From contig NZ_BQHR01000008.1 of assembly GCF_021601625.1 (NCBI RefSeq), positions 1 through 64,000 of the forward strand: DNA of 64,000 bases. Direction: 5' to 3'. Both the position numbers and the translations under genes were made by a program. This DNA comes from Pseudomonas paraglycinae (lineage in GTDB: Bacteria > Pseudomonadota > Gammaproteobacteria > Pseudomonadales > Pseudomonadaceae). Below the pieces are notes generated by a model. That model was not told where the DNA came from. It saw only the letters and a program-made list of their open reading frames with translations, and ran no database searches. Below, piece by piece: positions 1-7,711 of this stretch. Position 1 is the first letter of the stretch; each line of letters opens with the position of its first letter.

Positions 1-14
1 CAACCGAGGCGCGC

Positions 15-42
15 ATTCTACAGCAGCCTCATTTGCTGTCAA
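15..42 (-). promoter_or_regulatory. Stable-RNA type promoter 1 (leftward)
   Basis: On the minus strand TTGACA (42-37), a 16-bp spacer and TAGAAT (20-15) are followed by the GC-rich discriminator GCGCGCC. This is the pattern of Pseudomonas rRNA/tRNA promoters under stringent control. Transcription would start near position 8 and leave the window, so the RNA gene itself is not seen. Confidence 0.8.
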
Positions 43-124
43 GTGATTATTTTCAGAAGTTTTCGAAGATTTCTTCAACAACTTCAACCACTTGCGCTTC
101 CGATCTCTCGTTAGCGGGAGGCGA

Positions 125-152
125 ATTTTACAGCGTTACACGCTGCTGTCAA
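125..152 (-). promoter_or_regulatory. Stable-RNA type promoter 2 (leftward)
   Basis: The minus strand reads TTGACA (152-147), a 16-bp spacer and TAAAAT (130-125), then TCGCC. It is the second member of a tandem set. The sequence between it and promoter 1 is rich in A/T tracts, as expected for UP elements. Confidence 0.75.
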
Positions 153-327
153 CACCTCTTTTTCTCCGCTTTCGACCGAGAAGATCGAACCGTTGAAAGC
201 GCCGAACAAGTCGACATTTCCAACTGCTTCCAGGCTTCGATGAACTGAAGCGACCCGCTTTCGAAACCTACTTAACTCATTGAATCTCAAGGAGTTTTCC
301 GTTTCGACTGCGCCGGAAGTGGGGCGA

Positions 328-355
328 ATTATAGAGACTCAAAATCTGCCGTCAA
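328..355 (-). promoter_or_regulatory. Stable-RNA type promoter 3 (leftward)
   Basis: The minus strand reads TTGACG (355-350), a 16-bp spacer and the consensus TATAAT (333-328), then TCGCCCC. It is the most upstream of three tandem promoters with identical 16-bp spacers and GC-rich discriminators. I see no protein gene in positions 1-475; short open frames there overlap these promoters. Confidence 0.75.
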
Positions 356-475
356 CCCCTAATTTGCGTTTTCTATCAAGAGAGGGAAAAAGGCTGCTCC
401 TATATAGACGCGAACGCAGTGAGTGCGCACTATATTGCCCAACACACCAGCTACTTCCTCGGATGATGCCACGCA

Positions 476-1363
476 ATGAACGACCAACCTCGCAGCCTTG
501 CCTCAACCCTGTTCCCGGTTGGCCTTCTATTAATAGCTATGGCATCAATCCAGTCCGGCGCTTCGCTGGCTAAAAGCATGTTCCCCATCGTGGGCGCCCA
601 AGGCACAACGACGCTGCGTTTGATTTTCGCCAGCGTGATCATGCTGTTACTGCTCAAACCCTGGAGGGCGAAGCTGACAGCCAAGTCGCTGCGCACAGTG
701 ATTGTCTACGGGATGGCGCTGGGGGGGATGAACTTCCTCTTCTATATGTCGCTACGCACTGTTCCGCTCGGCATCGCAGTTGCCTTGGAGTTTACCGGCC
801 CGCTGGCGGTCGCCATCTATGCCTCACGTCGCGCAATCGACTTTGTTTGGATTGCCCTGGCTGCAATCGGCTTGTTGCTATTGATACCGACTGGCGCTAC
901 GTCCGCGGGCATCGATCTGGTCGGTGCAGGTTATGCACTGGGAGCCGGCGTTTGCTGGGCGCTATACATTCTGTTCGGCCAAAAGGCCGGCGCAGATAAC
1001 GGCGTGACCACCGCAGCGCTTGGCGTGATGATCGCAGCCCTGTTCGTCGCCCCCATCGGCATCGTCCATGCCGGCAGCGCACTGCTGACTCCGGCATTGA
1101 TCCCGATCGCTATCGGCGTCGCGATCCTGTCTACCGCCCTCCCCTACACACTGGAAATGGTCGCCCTCACCCGCATGCCCGCCCGCACTTTCGGCACGCT
1201 GATGAGCATCGAACCGGCCTTTGGCGCGCTGTCGGGCCTGCTATTCCTTCAGGAATACCTTTCTTTGTCACAATGGATGGCGATCCTGTGCATTATTCTG
1301 GCCTCCGTCGGTGCAACCATGACCATGGGCAGCACTGCCAAACCCGCCATCGCCGCGGATTAA
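476..1363 (+). CDS. rhtA: RhtA-type threonine/homoserine exporter (EamA/DMT family)
   Basis: This 295-residue protein is almost entirely hydrophobic, with about ten membrane segments arranged as two EamA repeats (roughly 13-140 and 150-285). That is the usual length and layout of the RhtA inner-membrane exporter of threonine and homoserine. Recognisable family stretches are the paired LRLIFA and MNFLFYMSLRTVPLG near residues 40-100 and LTRMPARTFG near 235. The ATG at 476 is the first in frame after the promoter region; its ribosome site is weak. The gene reads away from the stable-RNA promoters, so the two transcripts diverge. A hairpin with a T tract follows at 1381-1446. The exact substrate within the DMT family is inferred. 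Confidence 0.8.
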   Translation: MNDQPRSLASTLFPVGLLLIAMASIQSGASLAKSMFPIVGAQGTTTLRLIFASVIMLLLLKPWRAKLTAKSLRTVIVYGMALGGMNFLFYMSLRTVPLGIAVALEFTGPLAVAIYASRRAIDFVWIALAAIGLLLLIPTGATSAGIDLVGAGYALGAGVCWALYILFGQKAGADNGVTTAALGVMIAALFVAPIGIVHAGSALLTPALIPIAIGVAILSTALPYTLEMVALTRMPARTFGTLMSIEPAFGALSGLLFLQEYLSLSQWMAILCIILASVGATMTMGSTAKPAIAAD

Positions 1364-1380
1364 AAGGGGATTGAACGAAG

Positions 1381-1446
1381 GTCTGGCATTTGGCGCTCAT
1401 TTAGGCCATGTTTAGCCTCGCAACCCAATGCCAGACATGGATTTTT
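1381..1446 (+). terminator. Intrinsic terminator after rhtA
   Basis: GTCTGGCATT (1381-1390) pairs perfectly with AATGCCAGAC (1427-1436), enclosing a smaller AGGC/GCCT hairpin (1403-1418). A run of six T (1441-1446) follows. The loop is large for a terminator, so this is a likely but not certain call. Confidence 0.5.
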
Positions 1447-1531
1447 TCGGATAGGGACATCGGAACGCGTCAAGCGAGAGCGCATACAGGCAGACCCGAG
1501 CGCCAGACTCGAGGCCGCCATAAGGACGGTA

Positions 1532-1813
1532 ATGAAACGAATTTTGATACTGATCGCCATACTCGCCGTTGCGGGCTGCGCGGCGACGTCGAAGACCCAG
1601 GTCAAGCATGGCAAGAAAGGGCTGCACATCAACTGTTCGGGGTTGTCCTCTTCTTGGGACAAGTGCTACGCCAGCGCTGCAAACTCTTGCGCGCCGAAGG
1701 GCTACAAGGTAATCGCCAAATCAGGCGATACCGTGGAAGAACCGGGTGATTACCCCTTCGGCCTCAACCCCGCCGGCTATACCAGCCGCAGCATGATCGT
1801 CATCTGCAAATAA
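1532..1813 (+). CDS. Small predicted lipoprotein
   Basis: This 93-residue protein begins with a lysine/arginine n-region and a hydrophobic stretch ending in a lipobox (AVAG followed by Cys16), so it should be a lipidated periplasmic or outer-membrane protein. The mature part carries four cysteines (about residues 35, 45, 53 and 92) that could form two disulfides, and the run PGDYPFGLNPAGYTSRSM near the C-terminus. An AAGGA ribosome site lies 5 bases upstream of the ATG. It follows the rhtA terminator and precedes a convergent TetR gene, so it is probably a single-gene unit. I do not recognise a function. Confidence 0.7.
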   Translation: MKRILILIAILAVAGCAATSKTQVKHGKKGLHINCSGLSSSWDKCYASAANSCAPKGYKVIAKSGDTVEEPGDYPFGLNPAGYTSRSMIVICK

Positions 1814-1823
1814 ACCATCGCCA

Positions 1824-2393
1824 CTAGTGCGTTCGCGAAGCGGCGAGCTGGTGTCCGATCTCCTCATGACAGGACTTCAGCATCCGTTGCTGAATCTTCG
1901 GTGACGCCAACATACGCGCCACCACCAGTGCCCCGACACATTGCGACAGAATCGCCCAGGCCAGGCTGTCGCTTTCCAGAATCTGCGCCCAACTTTCCTG
2001 AAGCTTACAAATCCACAGCTCGGCCTGCTCCCGCACAACAATATCCGACCGCGCTATCTCGACGCCCAGTGCAGGCAATGCGCAGCCCAGCTCAGGCTGC
2101 TCGACATGGGCCATGTTCAGATACAGTTTCAGGCACCGCTCCAGCCGTTCGCGATCCTGCGTACCCTGCCCGCCCAAGCGTTCAAGACTCTGGCACAACT
2201 CGCGCTCGACGATAGCCGCGAACAGGGCGTCCTTGGACGAGAAATGGCTGTAGAACGCCGCCCCGCTCAAGCCGATCGCCTTCATCAGGCCATCGACGCC
2301 CATTGATGAAAACCCGGTCTTTTTCGCAGACAGCGAGCTGCTTTGCAGGAGCTTTTCTTTGGTTTCCAGCTTGTGACCGGCGGAATACCGCAT
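1824..2393 (-). CDS. TetR/AcrR family transcriptional regulator
   Basis: This 189-residue regulator has an N-terminal helix-turn-helix (about residues 10-55; GLSGAAFYSHFSSKDALFAAIVERE is the recognition-helix region in TetR proteins) and a variable ligand-binding C-terminal half. I chose the ATG at 2393 because GAGGA lies 7 bases upstream; an in-frame ATG at 2441 has no ribosome site and would extend into the operator. It is divergent from the SDR gene at 2485, and the intergenic region holds a tandem AACGNTCGTT operator. It probably represses itself and the SDR-isomerase pair. The inducer is unknown. Confidence 0.85.
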   Translation of the reverse strand: MRYSAGHKLETKEKLLQSSSLSAKKTGFSSMGVDGLMKAIGLSGAAFYSHFSSKDALFAAIVERELCQSLERLGGQGTQDRERLERCLKLYLNMAHVEQPELGCALPALGVEIARSDIVVREQAELWICKLQESWAQILESDSLAWAILSQCVGALVVARMLASPKIQQRMLKSCHEEIGHQLAASRTH

Positions 2394-2441
2394 GTATTTG
2401 TCCTCACATTGAGTGCCTTGACGCTGAGCAAATCCTAGCAT

Positions 2442-2466
2442 AACGTTCGTTCACTTAACGATCGTT
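2442..2466. promoter_or_regulatory. Probable operator of the TetR regulator
   Basis: Two copies of AACGNTCGTT occur 15 bp apart: AACGTTCGTT at 2442-2451 and the perfect palindrome AACGATCGTT at 2457-2466. They lie between the divergent TetR (start 2393) and SDR (start 2485) genes. The second copy ends 18 bp before the SDR start, where a bound repressor would block transcription. Confidence 0.6.
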
Positions 2467-2484
2467 TACTAAAGGGATCCACCC

Positions 2485-3213
2485 ATGAATAACAAGAAGG
2501 TCGTATTGGTTGTCGGTGCAGGTGATGCCACGGGCGGCGCCATCGCCAAGCGGTTCGCCAAGGAAGGTTTCGTCGCGTGCGTCACGCGGCGCAGCGCCGA
2601 CAAATTGCAGCCCTTGGTGGAAGCCATTCAAGCGAACGGTGGCGAAGCCCACGGTTTTGCCTGCGACGCGCGCAAGGAAGAAGACGTAATTGCGCTGATC
2701 GAAGATATCGAAACCCGCCTCGGGCCGATTGAAGCATTCGTCTTCAACATCGGCGCAAACGTACCCTGCAGCATCCTCGAAGAAACCGCACGCAAGTATT
2801 TCAAGATCTGGGAAATGGCCTGTTTCTCCGGATTTCTTAATGCCCGGGAAGTCGCCAAACGGATGGTGACCCGTAGCCGCGGCACTATCCTGTTCACCGG
2901 CGCAACTGCCGGATTACGCGGCGCCTCAGGCTTCGCCGCATTCGCCGGAGCCAAGCACGGTATCCGGGCTCTGGCACAGAGCATGGCCAGAGAGCTTGGC
3001 CCGATGAACATCCATGTCGCCCACGTCGTGGTCGACGGCGCCATCGATACCGACTTCATCCGCGACAATTTCCCTGACAAATATGCCACCAAGGATCAGG
3101 ACGGTATTCTCAATCCCGAGCACATCGCCGAGAACTACTGGTATCTGCATAGCCAGCCACGGGACGCCTGGACGTTCGAACTGGATCTGCGTCCGTGGAA
3201 CGAGCGCTGGTAA
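2485..3213 (+). CDS. SDR-fold protein lacking the catalytic tyrosine
   Basis: This 242-residue protein has the Rossmann fold of short-chain dehydrogenases: the nucleotide-binding glycine motif GAGDATGG is at residues 11-18 and the NIGAN stretch (equivalent to NNAG) at 88-92. The usual YxxxK active site reads F153-A-G-A-K157, so the catalytic tyrosine is replaced by phenylalanine, and position 140, where the catalytic serine is expected, is alanine. It may therefore bind NAD(P) without normal dehydrogenase chemistry. It starts 18 bp after the TetR operator and is followed 33 bp later by a DsbA-family isomerase gene, so the pair looks like one repressed operon. The substrate is unknown. Confidence 0.8.
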   Translation: MNNKKVVLVVGAGDATGGAIAKRFAKEGFVACVTRRSADKLQPLVEAIQANGGEAHGFACDARKEEDVIALIEDIETRLGPIEAFVFNIGANVPCSILEETARKYFKIWEMACFSGFLNAREVAKRMVTRSRGTILFTGATAGLRGASGFAAFAGAKHGIRALAQSMARELGPMNIHVAHVVVDGAIDTDFIRDNFPDKYATKDQDGILNPEHIAENYWYLHSQPRDAWTFELDLRPWNERW

Positions 3214-3246
3214 TCCCCCCAATAACAAAAACAGAGTGCAGCGAAC

Positions 3247-3837
3247 ATGAGCAAAACCGTGGAGTTCTATTTCGATCTCGGCAGCCCCGCCACCTACCTG
3301 GCGTATTCCCAACTGCCGAAAATCTGCGCTGAAACCGGCAGCCAGTTGATCTACATTCCGATGTTGCTGGGCGGCGTCTTCAAAGCCACCGGCAACGCGT
3401 CGCCGGCAATGATCCCGGCCAAGGGTCGTTACATGTTTCAGGACCTGGACCGTTACGCCAAACGCTACGGCGTGCCCCTGAAATTCAACCCGCATTTCCC
3501 GATCAATACCCTGATGTTGATGCGTGCGGTCACCGGCATTCAACTGCGTGATCCCGATCGCTTTCAGGCGTTCATCGATTGCCTGTTCAAAGCGCTGTGG
3601 GTTGAAGGCCGCGCCCTTGATGAACCGTCAACAGTTGCCGCCGTGCTCACCGAACATGGCTTCAATCCTGAAGAAGTACTGGCATTGACCAACGATGAAG
3701 CAGTCAAGGCTGCGCTCAAAGACAACACCGAAACCGCCGTGAAGCGTGGCGTCTTCGGTGCGCCGAGCATGTTCATCGACAACCAGTTGTTCTTCGGTCA
3801 GGACCGGCTCGACTTCGTTGTGGAAGCCCTTCGCTAA
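3247..3837 (+). CDS. DsbA-family / 2-hydroxychromene-2-carboxylate isomerase-like protein
   Basis: At 196 residues this is the size of the kappa-GST/HCCA-isomerase branch of the DsbA family. The family signature FDLGSPATYLAY lies at residues 9-20, with Ser/Pro where thiol oxidoreductases carry CxxC, and the conserved cis-proline region FGAPSMFID near 170. Relatives use glutathione to isomerise aromatic ring-cleavage products. No ring-cleavage genes are nearby, so the substrate is open. It follows the SDR gene in the same direction and ends in a 4-base convergent overlap with the quinone oxidoreductase gene. Confidence 0.75.
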   Translation: MSKTVEFYFDLGSPATYLAYSQLPKICAETGSQLIYIPMLLGGVFKATGNASPAMIPAKGRYMFQDLDRYAKRYGVPLKFNPHFPINTLMLMRAVTGIQLRDPDRFQAFIDCLFKALWVEGRALDEPSTVAAVLTEHGFNPEEVLALTNDEAVKAALKDNTETAVKRGVFGAPSMFIDNQLFFGQDRLDFVVEALR

Positions 3838-4832
3838 ATCTCCACGACCACACGCCCCTGAGCTGCTTTCGCTGCCAGCAGCTCATGGGCTTCTCCGGCG
3901 GTTTCCAGCGTGAACCGATGCGGATCGAGCATAGGTCGCAGCTGACCGGACTCAATCAGCGCGGCAGCCTGTCGCAAAATCTCGCCATGATGCTCACAGC
4001 CCCTGCCGGTCAGTAACGGCAACAAGGTGAACACGCCCGAATACGTCGCCCCACGAAACGACAACGGCGCAAGACTGTGCTGCCCCCAACCGAGGCAACT
4101 GAGTACATGCCCGCTGTAGATCCGTGCGGCCTTGAACGAGGCGTCCAGCGTATCGCCCCCGACCGTGTCATAGACAATGTCGAACCCCTCCCCCGCCGTG
4201 AACTCGGAGACATAGTTCTCCACCGAGCTCTCTCGATAATCAATGAACGTCGCGCCATACCCCTCGATGATCGAGCGTTGTCCCGCAGAACCCGTTGCAT
4301 ACACTTCAGCACCGAATGCACGGGCCAGTTGTACAGCCACATGCCCGACGCCGCCCGCTCCACCGTGAATCAATACTTTATGCCCCGCACTCATCCGAGC
4401 CCGATCCACCAGGCCTTCCCACGCCGTGACCAATATCAATGGCAGGCTCGCGGCCTCGCGCGGGCTCAGGTTCAAAGGCTTACGCGCCAGCAGTCGTGCG
4501 TCCACCACTGCAAACTCGGCCAACGAACCTTGCGCGCCACCAATGCCTGTGGCCAACGCATACACCTCGTCGCCCGGCGCCCAATTCTGCACGCCCTCAC
4601 CCACCGCTTCGACCACACCCGCCAGATCCAGCCCCAATACCGCCGGCAACGGTTGCCGGGCATGGGCGGCCTGCCCCGCACGGATTTTCAGATCCAGCGG
4701 ATTCACACCGCTGGCCTTGATCCGCACCAGTACCTGCCCGGCCTCTGCCACGGGGCGCTCAAGGGAAACCAAGCGTAACGGCCCGTTCGCGGTGTCCACT
4801 ATCAGGGCTTTCATGTTGAGTGAGTCAGTCAT
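3834..4832 (-). CDS. Zinc-independent quinone oxidoreductase-like MDR protein
   Basis: This 332-residue protein has the two domains of the medium-chain dehydrogenase/reductase family: a GroES-like N-terminal part (SGVNPLDLKIRAG, LGLDLAGVVEAVG) and a Rossmann domain with GGAGGVGHVAVQLA near residues 150-165. It lacks the cysteine cluster of structural zinc, as expected for quinone oxidoreductases that use NADPH. I chose the ATG at 4832 because AGGA lies 8 bases upstream; ATGs at 4865 and 4841 are poorly placed. It is divergent from a LysR-type regulator, with that regulator's box in between, so the regulator probably controls it. Confidence 0.8.
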   Translation of the reverse strand: MTDSLNMKALIVDTANGPLRLVSLERPVAEAGQVLVRIKASGVNPLDLKIRAGQAAHARQPLPAVLGLDLAGVVEAVGEGVQNWAPGDEVYALATGIGGAQGSLAEFAVVDARLLARKPLNLSPREAASLPLILVTAWEGLVDRARMSAGHKVLIHGGAGGVGHVAVQLARAFGAEVYATGSAGQRSIIEGYGATFIDYRESSVENYVSEFTAGEGFDIVYDTVGGDTLDASFKAARIYSGHVLSCLGWGQHSLAPLSFRGATYSGVFTLLPLLTGRGCEHHGEILRQAAALIESGQLRPMLDPHRFTLETAGEAHELLAAKAAQGRVVVEI

Positions 4833-4914
4833 TTCGGTCATTCCTGTGGGAGAAAGTGAAGCCATGCTCCCGCAGCAGACCCATGCCGATAAGACGTCAA
4901 ATGACTATAGTGAG

Positions 4915-4931
4915 CATGCCGAATCGGCATG
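4915..4931. promoter_or_regulatory. LysR-type regulator binding box
   Basis: A perfect inverted repeat, CATGCCG-AAT-CGGCATG, contains the T-N11-A core (T4917, A4929) of LysR-type sites. It ends 13 bp before the LysR start at 4945. A second half-site, CATGCCGAT, lies at 4882-4890, closer to the divergent oxidoreductase gene, as expected for recognition plus activation half-sites. Confidence 0.65.
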
Positions 4932-4944
4932 AATGAGGCGCTTC

Positions 4945-5853
4945 ATGGACAAGCTCAACGCAATGGCCATCTTCGTCCGGGTGGTCGAACGCGGCAGTTT
5001 CTCCGCCGTTGCCCGGGAACTGCACACCACCCAGCCGACCATCAGCAAAGTCCTGCGCGCCCTTGAGAATGAATTGGGCGGCAAGCTGATTGCCCGCAGT
5101 ACACGCAAGCTGTCACTGACCGATGAAGGTCAGCGGTACTACAACGAATGCCGAAATATCCTCGCCGCCGTGGATGCCGCCGAGCACAGTTTCCAGTCCG
5201 GCAGGGAAACCGTGGCCGGTCCTTTACGGATTGGCTCCTCCGTCAGTTTCGGCCGTTTGCAGATCGCCTCGCGACTGGCGGAATTTCTGCAGCGCTATCC
5301 GCAGGTGCAGATCGACCTGCAACTGAGCGATCAGAATCTGGATCTGGTCAGCGAAGGCCTGGACGTCAGCCTGCGCATCGGTGAGCTGAACGACAGCGGC
5401 ATGATCGCCCGACGCATCGGCACCACCCACCGGCTCACGGTGGCGACGCCCGATTACCTGCAACGCCACGGTCACCCACAATCACCTCAGGATCTTGCGC
5501 AGCACAACTGCCTGCAATTCAACCTGCTCAGCACTCAGAACCTGTGGACCTACGAGAGGGATGGCCAGCACCACGACGTACGCATCCAGGGCAACGCCCA
5601 GAGCAACAACTCGGAAGCGATCCGAGAAATGGTCTTGGGAGGATTGGGGATTTCGCTGTCACCGGTCTGGCTGTTCAGCGAAGATTTGAAGGCGGGTCGA
5701 GTGGTCGCCCTGTTGCAGGACTACCAGACGTTACCGCTGCCGATTCACGCCGTGTCCCCGGCGAACCGTCGCCAGTCCGCCAGGGTCAACGCGTTTGTCG
5801 ATTTCATAACCCAGGCGCTGGCTGCAGCGCCCGAGCTTCAACCTGTTAAATAG
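4945..5853 (+). CDS. LysR-type transcriptional regulator
   Basis: This 302-residue protein has the standard LysR layout: a winged helix-turn-helix at residues 1-60 (MDKLNAMAIFVRVVERGSF, then TTQPTISKVLRALENELGG) and a two-lobed effector domain from about 90. It resembles the subgroup controlling divergent oxidoreductases in Pseudomonas. The ATG at 4945 gives the canonical N-terminus and has GAGG upstream; an in-frame ATG at 4933 is less likely. Its box lies immediately upstream, suggesting autoregulation together with control of the divergent quinone oxidoreductase. The 3' end overlaps the convergent aminopeptidase gene by 8 bases. Confidence 0.87.
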   Translation: MDKLNAMAIFVRVVERGSFSAVARELHTTQPTISKVLRALENELGGKLIARSTRKLSLTDEGQRYYNECRNILAAVDAAEHSFQSGRETVAGPLRIGSSVSFGRLQIASRLAEFLQRYPQVQIDLQLSDQNLDLVSEGLDVSLRIGELNDSGMIARRIGTTHRLTVATPDYLQRHGHPQSPQDLAQHNCLQFNLLSTQNLWTYERDGQHHDVRIQGNAQSNNSEAIREMVLGGLGISLSPVWLFSEDLKAGRVVALLQDYQTLPLPIHAVSPANRRQSARVNAFVDFITQALAAAPELQPVK

Positions 5854-7654
5854 CAGCAGTACGCGTGTTCAACCATTGCAGTGCCGCGCCTTCAAGCAGC
5901 GGACTCAGGCGCTCGCGCACTTCGGCGTGATAGGCGTTAAACCACTGTTTCTCTTCCTGCGTCAGCAACGACGGCTCCAGGCAGCGAGTGTCGATCGGGC
6001 ACAGGGTCAGGGTTTCGAACTTGAGGAACTCGCCGAACTCGCTGCTTCCCGCTTCAACGTTCATCGCCAGGTTCTCGATCCGCACACCCCAGCGGCCCGG
6101 TCGATAAGTGCCCGGTTCAATGGAAGTGATCATCCCTGGTTGCATGGCAGTTTGCGGCGCCGGCGCCGCCTGATAGGCGATCACCTGCGGACCTTCGTGA
6201 ACGTTGAGGAAATAACCCACGCCGTGGCCGGTGCCATGACCATAGTCGACGTTCTCTGCCCAGATCGGCGCGCGGGCAATCGCATCCAGCAGCGGCGACA
6301 GAATGCCTTTCGGGAAATGTGCGCGGGACAAGGCAATCACGCCTTTCAGCACACGAGTGCAATCGCGCTTCTGCTCTTCGGTTGGCGTACCAACAGCCAC
6401 CATACGCGTGATGTCGGTAGTGCCGCCCAGGTATTGACCACCGGAATCGATCAGCAACAATCCATCACCCTCGATCACCGCGTGCTCCTCCGGGGTGGCG
6501 TGGTAATGCGGCATCGCGCCGTTGGCGTTGAATGCGGCGATGGTGTTGAAACTCAGCGACACATAATCCGGACGACGCTCACGAGCAGCAGTGAGTTTCT
6601 CGTCAATGGTCAGCTCGGTAATGCGCTCGCGACCCCAGGCCGATTCCAGCCAGGTGAAAAACTCGCACAGCGCCGCGCCATCCTGCTCCATCGCCTGACG
6701 AATGTGCCCGGCATCCGCCAGGCTCTTCTGCGACTTGGCCAGTGTGGTCGGGTTCAGGCCTTCGACCAGCTTCACGCCAGTGTCGAGGTTATCCAGCAGA
6801 CCGCTGGTGACTCGCGCCGGATCCACCAGCAGGCTCGCGCCACTCGGAATAGCACGCAAGGCGTCAGCGACTTCGCTGTAGTCACGCAGGGTCACGCCGT
6901 CTTTTTCCAGCACCGCACGCAGCTCAGCATCGACCTTGCTCAGTGCCACAAACAGCGTGGCTTGTTGCTGGCTGATCAGCGCGAAGGAAACGAATACCGG
7001 ATTGAACGACACATCGCCGCCGCGCAGGTTGAACAGCCAGGCGATGTCGTCGAGGGTGGCGATGAAGTGCCAGTCAGCACCGCGCTCCTGCAGGGTTTCG
7101 CGCAGTTTGCCGAGTTTCTCGCCACGGCTGACAGTCGCCTGCGGTGGCAGGTGCTGGTAGATCGGCGCATTCGGCAGCGCCGGGCGATCGCTCCAGACTT
7201 CTTTCAACAAGTCGATGTCGGTACGCAGACTGGCGCCCCGCGCTTCGAGCTTGCTGCCCAGCGTACGCGCCGACGCGACGGCCATCACTGCGCCGTCGAC
7301 CGCGACCACGCCACCTTCCGGCGTCTGCTCGGCCAGCCAGTCCAGCGGGCTCGGCTGACCCGGTTGCAGTTTCACCAGTTCGATACCGCTGCCCTTGAGT
7401 TCCTTGGTCGCCTGTTCCCAGTAGCGACTGTCGGCCCAGACCCCGGCGAAATCGGTGGTGACAATCAACGTGCCGACCGAGCCATGGAAACCCGACAGCC
7501 ATTGCCGGCCCTGCCAGTAACCCGGCAGATATTCCGACAGGTGCGGATCGGCGGACGGCACCAGCAACGCGTGGATACCTTCGCGACGCATCAGTTCACG
7601 GGTGTGCGCGAGGCGCTGGGGAACCGTTCCTTCGGTCAAAGTCTGGGTACTCAT
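5846..7654 (-). CDS. Aminopeptidase P family Xaa-Pro peptidase (M24B), three-domain type
   Basis: This 602-residue protein is the long, eukaryote-like form of aminopeptidase P: two creatinase-like N-terminal domains (about 10-310) and an M24 metallopeptidase domain (about 315-540), plus a short tail. It should remove an N-terminal residue that precedes proline. Metal-ligand motifs are visible: LLIDSGGQYLGGTTDITR supplies two aspartates, YGHGTGHGVGYFLNVHEGP the histidine, and SIEPGTY and VRIENLA the two glutamates. The ATG at 7654 has AGGAG 5 bases upstream; the ATG directly before it is too close. It sits downstream of, and co-directional with, the cysteine desulfurase gene, 57 bp away. No signal peptide is seen, so it is cytoplasmic. 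Confidence 0.88.
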   Translation of the reverse strand: MSTQTLTEGTVPQRLAHTRELMRREGIHALLVPSADPHLSEYLPGYWQGRQWLSGFHGSVGTLIVTTDFAGVWADSRYWEQATKELKGSGIELVKLQPGQPSPLDWLAEQTPEGGVVAVDGAVMAVASARTLGSKLEARGASLRTDIDLLKEVWSDRPALPNAPIYQHLPPQATVSRGEKLGKLRETLQERGADWHFIATLDDIAWLFNLRGGDVSFNPVFVSFALISQQQATLFVALSKVDAELRAVLEKDGVTLRDYSEVADALRAIPSGASLLVDPARVTSGLLDNLDTGVKLVEGLNPTTLAKSQKSLADAGHIRQAMEQDGAALCEFFTWLESAWGRERITELTIDEKLTAARERRPDYVSLSFNTIAAFNANGAMPHYHATPEEHAVIEGDGLLLIDSGGQYLGGTTDITRMVAVGTPTEEQKRDCTRVLKGVIALSRAHFPKGILSPLLDAIARAPIWAENVDYGHGTGHGVGYFLNVHEGPQVIAYQAAPAPQTAMQPGMITSIEPGTYRPGRWGVRIENLAMNVEAGSSEFGEFLKFETLTLCPIDTRCLEPSLLTQEEKQWFNAYHAEVRERLSPLLEGAALQWLNTRTAAI

Positions 7655-7711
7655 CATGTCTCCTGCCAATCACTTCATCGTTATTGTTCGGTGCCGTTCG
7701 AAGCCGGCTCG

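Noticed and set aside
33-573. Short plus-strand open frames at 33-248 and 280-573
   Set aside because: They overlap three strong leftward stable-RNA promoters and lack ribosome sites; the second runs into rhtA in another frame.
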